A stretch of 64,000 bases of DNA from Candidatus Defluviibacillus avedoerensis (GTDB lineage Bacteria > Pseudomonadota > Gammaproteobacteria > Burkholderiales > Burkholderiaceae_C). The stretch covers positions 682,001-746,000 of the forward strand of contig JADJBS010000020.1 of assembly GCA_016703665.1 (NCBI GenBank), given 5' to 3'. The notes under the pieces were generated by a model. It did no database searches. It saw only the letters and a program-made list of their open reading frames with translations, and had not been told where the DNA came from. Position 1 is the stretch's first letter. Every line of letters starts with the position of its first letter. Positions 59,004-64,000 of the stretch are shown in pieces. The translations under genes were made by a program, and so were the position numbers.

Positions 59004-59227
59004 GGTTTTCGTCCTTTGTCAAACCCGGTGTTGGTATTGTTGGGCGGTGTGTCAAATACCCGGCCCGCTACGGCCCAGTCGCCGTGCGCAACGTCTTGAA
59101 ACATCACGTAGATGTGGGCGGGATCGTTGCCCAGATGACGCGCCACGACGGTGGTGAGCTCCGCGGCCAGGGCCTGTTTAACTCCGTTTGGCCGTCCTGC
59201 CAGCAGTTCGACGCGAACAATGGGCAT
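59000..59227 (-). CDS. 4-oxalocrotonate tautomerase-like protein
   Basis: This 75-residue protein starts MPIVRVELLAGR, with the catalytic Pro at position 2 before Met removal, and continues with GVKQALAAELTTVVARHLGNDPAHIYVMFQDVAHGDWAVAG, the tautomerase superfamily pattern. Members interconvert keto and enol forms of catabolic intermediates. I choose ATG 59227 because GGAGAA lies 7-12 bp upstream and the Pro follows at once; the open frame further upstream is not related. Its stop overlaps the SDR gene start (ATGA). It probably serves the same pathway as its neighbours. Confidence 0.88.
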   Translation of the reverse strand: MPIVRVELLAGRPNGVKQALAAELTTVVARHLGNDPAHIYVMFQDVAHGDWAVAGRVFDTPPNNTNTGFDKGRKP

Positions 59228-59261
59228 CAAAATTCTCCTTCCAAGGTGTTGAGCATGGTCT

Positions 59262-60533
59262 TTATCGCTGCAATGCGTAGTCAACTGCAGGCACAGCCGG
59301 GGTTTGACCGCTAATCTGGTCGGCCAGTAGCCGCGCTGAGCCGCAAGACAGCGTCCAGCCATACCCACCGTGGCCGACGTTCAGCCACAAACCATCAATG
59401 GTCGTTGCCGAAACAATGGGTGGACCATCGGGCGTGGTCGGTCGCAGGCCGCACCAGCCCAGCGTGGGGGCTTGCAGGGTTTGCGGGTACAACGCTTCGT
59501 AAGCAGACTTCAGTTGTGTCACCCGCTGGGGATCGATGCGCAAATCGACACCTACCAGTTCTGCTGTTCCTGCAAGCCGAATTCGCTGATCAAAACGAGC
59601 TACTGCCAGACGACTTGTTTCGTCCAGCAGCGCATGCCTTGGCGCGTTCGCTTCGTCAGACACCTGTGCAGTCAACGAATAACCCTTGACCGGTTGAATC
59701 GGCACTCTTAAATGGCCTTTGAGCACCTCTGGTGCAGCCACCCCGTTGGCAACCACCACAGCTTCGGCCGACCACCTCTGCCCTGTGACAGTTTGCACGC
59801 CCAACACCTTCTGGCCCGTGGAATCTAGCCACAAGCCGTTTACGCTTTGCGCTGGCTCAAAATCCACTCCCTGTTTTTGCAGCCATGCCAGCAATTCGTG
59901 ACAAAATCTCGCACAATCTCCGCTGGCTTCGCTAACGACATGTAAAGCACCCGCCAACGGCACAGAAGAACGTGTCAGGCCTGGCTCCATCGCCATCACC
60001 TCGTCGCGCCTCAGCCAGCGGGTCGGAAATCCCTGGGCCGTGAAGGCTTCTGCCTGTTTCTCTGCCCGCGCCTGTTGCGCCGATTGCCTGATCAATTGCA
60101 GCACGCCAGTTTGGCGGTATTCAAACTCCACCCCGGTAGCCGCCACCAATTCTTTTAGGCAAGCTTGGCTGTAACAGCCCAGCCGCACAAACCGGTTCCG
60201 TGCATCAGTCGCGGCGGCGGGGCTGCAGCGCTTCCACAAAGCCCACAGCCATTGCCATTGGCCTAGCGTGCCATCTGGCCGAAACCGCATGGGTGATTGC
60301 GAATCAAAGAGGCTTTGCCAAGCTTGCCTTGGCAATTCAGGTGTTGCGAAGGGAACACTGTAGGCGGGTGACAAAAAGCCGCCGTTAGCTTTGCTGGTGC
60401 CGGTAGCGGGGCTGGCGGCGGCCTCCAGTACCGTGACCCGGTGGCCATCTGCGTGCAGGGCCTGGGCCGTGGTCAATCCGACCACACCAGCACCTATGAC
60501 CAGGACGTCCATCGCAGCGGGGTGCGCAGACAT
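59262..60533 (-). CDS. D-amino acid dehydrogenase (FAD, DadA-like)
   Basis: This 423-residue protein of the DadA type has the FAD motif MDVLVIGAGVVGLTTAQALHADGHRVTVLE, SKANGGFLSPAYSVPFATPELP, the substrate region around YRQTGVLQLIRQSAQQARAE, and the C-terminal GWCGLRPTTPDGPPIVSATTIDGLWLNVGHGGYGWTLSCGSA. DadA oxidises D-amino acids to oxoacids and passes electrons to the membrane chain. Given the neighbouring tautomerase and second FAD oxidase, a related imino acid may be the substrate. The start ATG 60533 has GAGG 8-11 bp upstream. Confidence 0.88.
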   Translation of the reverse strand: MSAHPAAMDVLVIGAGVVGLTTAQALHADGHRVTVLEAAASPATGTSKANGGFLSPAYSVPFATPELPRQAWQSLFDSQSPMRFRPDGTLGQWQWLWALWKRCSPAAATDARNRFVRLGCYSQACLKELVAATGVEFEYRQTGVLQLIRQSAQQARAEKQAEAFTAQGFPTRWLRRDEVMAMEPGLTRSSVPLAGALHVVSEASGDCARFCHELLAWLQKQGVDFEPAQSVNGLWLDSTGQKVLGVQTVTGQRWSAEAVVVANGVAAPEVLKGHLRVPIQPVKGYSLTAQVSDEANAPRHALLDETSRLAVARFDQRIRLAGTAELVGVDLRIDPQRVTQLKSAYEALYPQTLQAPTLGWCGLRPTTPDGPPIVSATTIDGLWLNVGHGGYGWTLSCGSARLLADQISGQTPAVPAVDYALQR

Positions 60534-60542
60534 GGCCACGCC

Positions 60543-61334
60543 TCAAGATGGCTTAAACTGATTCAACCAAGCCAAGCAAGATTGCGCCTGGTCAGCAGGC
60601 CACTGCACCTGCAGGCGACTGCCATCAGGACGTTGCCAGTCAACGACGATCATGTGGGCAGGTTCAGGGCCGAACAGGCGTTGCCACCATGAACGCCTTG
60701 CTGCTGGAGGGGTTTGTGCAAGCCGGGACTGCGAGGTTGTAGGCCCACGTGCAGCTTGAATACCTTGCGGTGCAGTCGACACAAGGGAAGCCACAGAGGA
60801 TGTGGTGGCAGATGATGGAACGACTGCAGCGGGCGCAGGGGCCACCAGCGTGGGCGTAAGCGCGGCGCTCGCCGGGGATAGTCTGGTTTCTCCCTGCAAA
60901 TGTTTGACCAGGTTCTGACCAAATTCATCCCACAAACGGTCGGCCTTGGTCTTGAGTGCGGACAGGCCAAAGGTGGCCAGGCGTCCCACGACATCAACTT
61001 TGACCTTGAGCTGCAGCTGCGACTGACCGTCCGGCAGTGCTTCCAGATGCATTTCTGTGGTTTGCTTCATCGAGCTGGCCACACTGCTGTCTTCGCCAGT
61101 GCCCTCGGCCTTGAGGTAGCGAGGCTCATCGCGCTCCACTATGCGCGTGCGCAGTTTCATGCGAGCCGTGATGAACGATACCTTGGTCACCATTTCGGCC
61201 GTGTATTCGTCAGGGCTGACCACCTTCACCGACTGCATGCCTGGCACACATTGGGCCATAGCTTGCGGGTCCAGCAACAGTGCCCACGCGCGCTCGGGGG
61301 AGACTGGCAAGATTAGCGTTTTGTCAATTTGCAT
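60543..61334 (-). CDS. CoxG-like SRPBCC protein of a molybdenum hydroxylase system
   Basis: This 263-residue protein starts MQIDKTLILPVSPERAWALLLDPQAMAQCVPGMQSVKVVSPDEYTAEM, the CoxG domain (SRPBCC fold; about residues 1-150). A Pro/Ala/Thr-rich linker follows (about 160-215), then a short Trp-containing tail (SWWQRLFGPEPAHMIVVDW) that may bind the membrane. CoxG anchors CO dehydrogenase at the membrane; its relatives accompany other molybdenum hydroxylases. It overlaps the coxS-type gene by 11 bp. Confidence 0.85.
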   Translation of the reverse strand: MQIDKTLILPVSPERAWALLLDPQAMAQCVPGMQSVKVVSPDEYTAEMVTKVSFITARMKLRTRIVERDEPRYLKAEGTGEDSSVASSMKQTTEMHLEALPDGQSQLQLKVKVDVVGRLATFGLSALKTKADRLWDEFGQNLVKHLQGETRLSPASAALTPTLVAPAPAAVVPSSATTSSVASLVSTAPQGIQAARGPTTSQSRLAQTPPAARRSWWQRLFGPEPAHMIVVDWQRPDGSRLQVQWPADQAQSCLAWLNQFKPS

Positions 61335-61824
61335 GCGGGGCTCCAGCCGCGTCCAGCACGGCTTCAACAATTTGGGTATAGCCAGTGCAGCGGCACAGGT
61401 TGCCAGACAAGCCTTTGCGTACCTGATCCGCCGTGGGCCACGGGTTACGCTCCAGCAACGCGCAGGCTGCCATGAGCATCCCCGGCGTGCAATATCCGCA
61501 CTGGAAGCCGCCACAACGCTCGAAACTGGCCTGCAGCGGGTGAAGCAGGATGCCATCCGCCTGACCCGCCGCAAGGCCTTCCACTGTCTGAATTTCCGCA
61601 CCGTTGTGCTGCACCGCAAGACTCAGGCACGACTTGAGCGGGCGGCCATTAACGATAACGGTGCAAGCTCCGCATACCCCGGTTTCGCAGCCGCGTTTGG
61701 TACCGGTCAGATGCAGGTCGTCGCGCAAAAAGTCCGCCAACATGCGCCGGGCAGGCACATCCGCCTGGACAGCTTGGCCGTTGACTGTCACCGCAACGGG
61801 GTGCAGGCGTTGTGTTTGACTCAC
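61324..61824 (-). CDS. CoxS-like [2Fe-2S] small subunit of a molybdenum hydroxylase
   Basis: This 166-residue protein has a plant-type [2Fe-2S] domain (TGTKRGCETGVCGACTVIVNGRPLKSC, four Cys) and a second helical [2Fe-2S] domain (CGGFQCGYCTPGMLMAA with a distal LCRCTGYTQIVEAV), giving the eight cluster Cys of the family. It passes electrons from the molybdenum subunit to the FAD subunit. The substrate may be CO, a purine, nicotinate or an aldehyde. It is intact and lies 56 bp after the coxM-type gene. Confidence 0.93.
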   Translation of the reverse strand: MSQTQRLHPVAVTVNGQAVQADVPARRMLADFLRDDLHLTGTKRGCETGVCGACTVIVNGRPLKSCLSLAVQHNGAEIQTVEGLAAGQADGILLHPLQASFERCGGFQCGYCTPGMLMAACALLERNPWPTADQVRKGLSGNLCRCTGYTQIVEAVLDAAGAPHAN

Positions 61825-61880
61825 GGTCGGCCTCCTGTCATGCTGAAAGTGAAAGTGTTCATGGCGTCGTTCATTGCGCC

Positions 61881-62750
61881 CTATTGCGAATCCGGCAGTT
61901 CAAAAAGCGCCGACAACTCACGCCACACGGTGACCCGCACCATGGCGCGCCGGAATTCCGCGCTGCCCCGGGCATCGTCCAACGCGTCCAGTTCATTGGC
62001 AGCGGCGTCTGCCGCTTGTGCTACCAACGCTGCGGTGGGCACCCGTCCAGTCAAGACGTCTTCCGCAGTGGTGAGGCGACGCGGCACCACGCTGCTGGCG
62101 CCCACGGCCAGGCGCATTTCGTCACATTGCCCCTGATTGACAATCGCAACTGTGGCAACGGTGGCCAGGGGGCGGTGCTCCGCAGCAGTGCGCATATGCC
62201 GGGCATAACGGCTGCATGTGTATGCTGAGGGAGGCGGAAGGTGCACTGCAACCAGCAATTCATCGGGCGCGAGCGCCGTGGTGAAGTAGTCCACCAAAAA
62301 GTCGCGCAAAGGAAGACGGCGACTGCGCTGGGCGTTGGCGATTTCTACCTCTGCATTCCAGACCAGCAATCCCGTCGGGGGGTCTGTGGACGGGTCACCA
62401 TAGCAAAGGTTGCCGCCCACAGTGCCTTGATGACGCACTTGTGGATTGGCCATGTGCCGTGCCAGATGGGTCAACATGGGGTAGTGGCTTGCCACCGCCG
62501 GATGCTGGGCCAGTTCGTCATGCAAAGTCAATGCGCCGATTCTCAGGCCCCTGGTGGCGTCCCAAGTCAACCCGCGCAATTCAGATATTCCCGCCAGCGA
62601 TATCACTGCCTGTGGCGTCACCAGACGTTGGCGCAGGGCCAGCATCAGCGCTGTGCCACCGGCCATGAACCTTGCTTCTTCGCCATGCTGTGCCGCGAGC
62701 TGACAAGCCTCGGCCACGGTAGAAGGCGTGAGCCACTCAAAATCAAGCAT
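61881..62750 (-). CDS. CoxM-like FAD-binding medium subunit of a molybdenum hydroxylase
   Basis: This 289-residue protein begins MLDFEWLTPSTVAEACQLAAQHGEEARFMAGGTALMLALR, with the FAD loop AGGTAL, and has the second FAD motif TVGGNLCYGDPSTDPPTGLLVW, both typical of CoxM/XdhB-type subunits. The C-terminal domain (YFTTALAPDELLVAVHLPPP, GASSVVPRRLTTAEDVL) is complete. The start ATG 62750 lies 8 bp inside the large subunit gene, which couples them. The longer open frame upstream belongs to a different reading of the large subunit. Confidence 0.93.
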   Translation of the reverse strand: MLDFEWLTPSTVAEACQLAAQHGEEARFMAGGTALMLALRQRLVTPQAVISLAGISELRGLTWDATRGLRIGALTLHDELAQHPAVASHYPMLTHLARHMANPQVRHQGTVGGNLCYGDPSTDPPTGLLVWNAEVEIANAQRSRRLPLRDFLVDYFTTALAPDELLVAVHLPPPSAYTCSRYARHMRTAAEHRPLATVATVAIVNQGQCDEMRLAVGASSVVPRRLTTAEDVLTGRVPTAALVAQAADAAANELDALDDARGSAEFRRAMVRVTVWRELSALFELPDSQ

Positions 62751-64000
62751 GGTGGGCACCTCCGTGTGCGGTAGTGCCAAGAATCCGGTTTTGTTTTTGT
62801 GCTTCCAGCGCAGCCAGCACCTTTTCGGGGGTGATCGGTAGATTGGTGATCCGAACTCCCACCGCAGCAAACACCGCATTGGCAATTGCTGCAGCACCGG
62901 GGAGGATGGCGGTTTCGCTGGCACCCTTAGCGCCATAGGGGCCATTGGGGTCGTTGGATTCCACAATGCCGCTGCGCAACTCGGGCAGAGCATCGGCCGT
63001 AGGCATCGTGTAGTCGGCAAAATTGCCGTTAGACAAACGTCCCTGGTCCAACTGCATTTGCTCGTACAAGGTCCAGCCCACCGCCTGAGCCGCCGCACCA
63101 TTGCTTTGCCCATGCACCGCCATGGGATTGAGCGCCTTGCCGCAGTCGTCGCTGACAAAACTTTGCACGAGTCGCACTGTTCCGGTTTCGGTGTCCACCT
63201 CCACCTCCACGGCCTGGGCGGCAAATGAATAAGCCGGTGCGATATTGCCGTACAGGTTTTTGTCAAACATCACCGTATCGGCATCCCAAGTGCCTTGCAC
63301 CTGCAAACCCAGACCTCCGTGCCGCCAGATGTGCTGACGCACCACCTCGGCGCGTGTTTTACGCTGGCTGGGGTTGCTGCTGAGACACACCCCGCCTTCA
63401 TCGAGCGTGCATTGGTCCGGCGTCGTGGCGAGCAGTTCGGCTGCTGCATCCAGCAACTGGTCTCGCGCTGACCGTGCCGCCACCAGGGCGGCATTACCCG
63501 CAACAACGGTGACACGTGAGGCCAAGGAACCAATCGCATACGGCGCAGCATCGGTATCTGGAGCCACCACCTGCACATGGTCAAGTGGCAATTTCAGTTC
63601 GTGCGCCACGAGCTGGCTCAGCATGGTTTGCGCACCTTGCCCCATATCGCCCTCTGCGGTGTGCAGGACGACGCGACCATCTTCATTGACCTTGAGCATC
63701 ACGGTCGAGCCGTCCCAGTTACCAAGCGTGCGGTTTCCGCTCACATGCATGGCGGCAGCAACACCTTTGCCACGGCGCTTTGCCGGGTGAGATGAAGCAA
63801 CAGGGGTTGTATTCCAGCCCACGGCGTGCGTGCATTGATCCAGGCATTCCAGCAGGCCAGTGCTACCGATCTTCCAGCCGTGCACCGATGTGTCACCCGC
63901 TTGGATGGCGTTTTTCTTGTGCACCTCCACCGGGTCCAGCCCGAGTTGGCGCGCCATGGCGTCGATGTGGCTGTTTAGCGCAAACAGCATCGGAGTTCCG
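62743..64000 (-). CDS. CoxL-like molybdenum-binding large subunit, N-terminus cut by window edge
   Basis: The C-terminal 420 residues of a xanthine dehydrogenase/CO dehydrogenase-type large subunit are visible. GTPMLFALNSHIDAMARQLGLDPVEVHKKN follows directly after the edge, then AEGDMGQGAQTMLSQLVAHEL, DTDAAPYAIGSLASRVTVVAGNA, and the active-site GPYGAKGASETAILPGAAAIANAV with the base Glu. The residues that separate CO dehydrogenase (AYXCSFR) from other hydroxylases lie just outside the window, so the substrate class stays open. It is followed by coxM- and coxS-type genes and coxG. Confidence 0.9.
   Translation of the reverse strand, partial: GTPMLFALNSHIDAMARQLGLDPVEVHKKNAIQAGDTSVHGWKIGSTGLLECLDQCTHAVGWNTTPVASSHPAKRRGKGVAAAMHVSGNRTLGNWDGSTVMLKVNEDGRVVLHTAEGDMGQGAQTMLSQLVAHELKLPLDHVQVVAPDTDAAPYAIGSLASRVTVVAGNAALVAARSARDQLLDAAAELLATTPDQCTLDEGGVCLSSNPSQRKTRAEVVRQHIWRHGGLGLQVQGTWDADTVMFDKNLYGNIAPAYSFAAQAVEVEVDTETGTVRLVQSFVSDDCGKALNPMAVHGQSNGAAAQAVGWTLYEQMQLDQGRLSNGNFADYTMPTADALPELRSGIVESNDPNGPYGAKGASETAILPGAAAIANAVFAAVGVRITNLPITPEKVLAALEAQKQNRILGTTAHGGAHHA

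Noticed and set aside
61141..62136. 331-codon plus-strand open frame opposite coxG, coxS and coxM
   Set aside because: It spans three real minus-strand genes and has no motif; a shadow frame.
1..64000. CRISPR arrays, tRNA genes, insertion sequences and prophage genes
   Set aside because: No regularly spaced repeats, cloverleaf-like sequences, transposases or phage structural genes were seen in reading the window.

Overview
The window reads as chromosomal DNA of a betaproteobacterium of the order Burkholderiales, most likely family Comamonadaceae (Rhodoferax/Polaromonas/Limnohabitans-like). This rests on gene content and protein character (a urt urea ABC transporter plus an ureA-x-B-C-E-F-G cluster, a Bug-type solute receptor, a waaC-waaA pair, groESL under a CIRCE operator, a coxMSL-like oxidoreductase with a coxG partner), not on a phylogenetic marker. 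No tRNA, rRNA, CRISPR array, insertion sequence or prophage was seen.

Layout. 1-8.8 kb: a cut-off conserved protein, a DUF218 protein, then tetR-MFP-RND pump-pcm-rhodanese-tolC on the plus strand. 9-14 kb: a gene relic, then a minus-strand two-component system whose kinase is fused to an NCS1-type permease. 14-19.2 kb: structured repeats, a sigma-54-type promoter and the urease operon, without ureD. 19.2-27.6 kb: a second hybrid kinase with a secreted molybdopterin-domain partner, a DUF2189 membrane protein, a DksA-type zinc finger protein, a patatin, a GDT1-type cation transporter, a cyanophycinase-like lipoprotein and a Bug receptor. 27.9-34.5 kb: groESL, an OLD-family ATPase-nuclease, then frameshifted WYL regulator, LysE exporter and tag. 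34.5-45.7 kb: urtABCDE between cyclic-di-GMP proteins. 45.7-54 kb: waaA-waaC-phosphohexomutase, an alkylation-repair locus, a DMT permease and a diguanylate cyclase. 54-64 kb: minus-strand catabolic genes (acyl-CoA ligase, M81 peptidase, two FAD amino-acid-type oxidoreductases, SDR, tautomerase, coxG, coxS, coxM, coxL cut by the window edge).

How the genes fit together. Urea import (urtABCDE), urease (ureABCEFG) and a permease-kinase point to regulated use of urea or purine-type nitrogen. The urease operon has a good sigma-54 element and urtA has an inverted repeat suited to a response regulator. The kinase and its LuxR-type partner overlap by 4 bp. These links are inference.

Sequence quality. 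Several genes (tolC start, the LuxR regulator, ureA, the WYL regulator, lysE, and tag three times) lose frame at places where one extra base in a homopolymer restores the family sequence. Five of these sites lie in 32.6-34.1 kb. Under-called homopolymers are the simplest explanation; true gene decay is the alternative.
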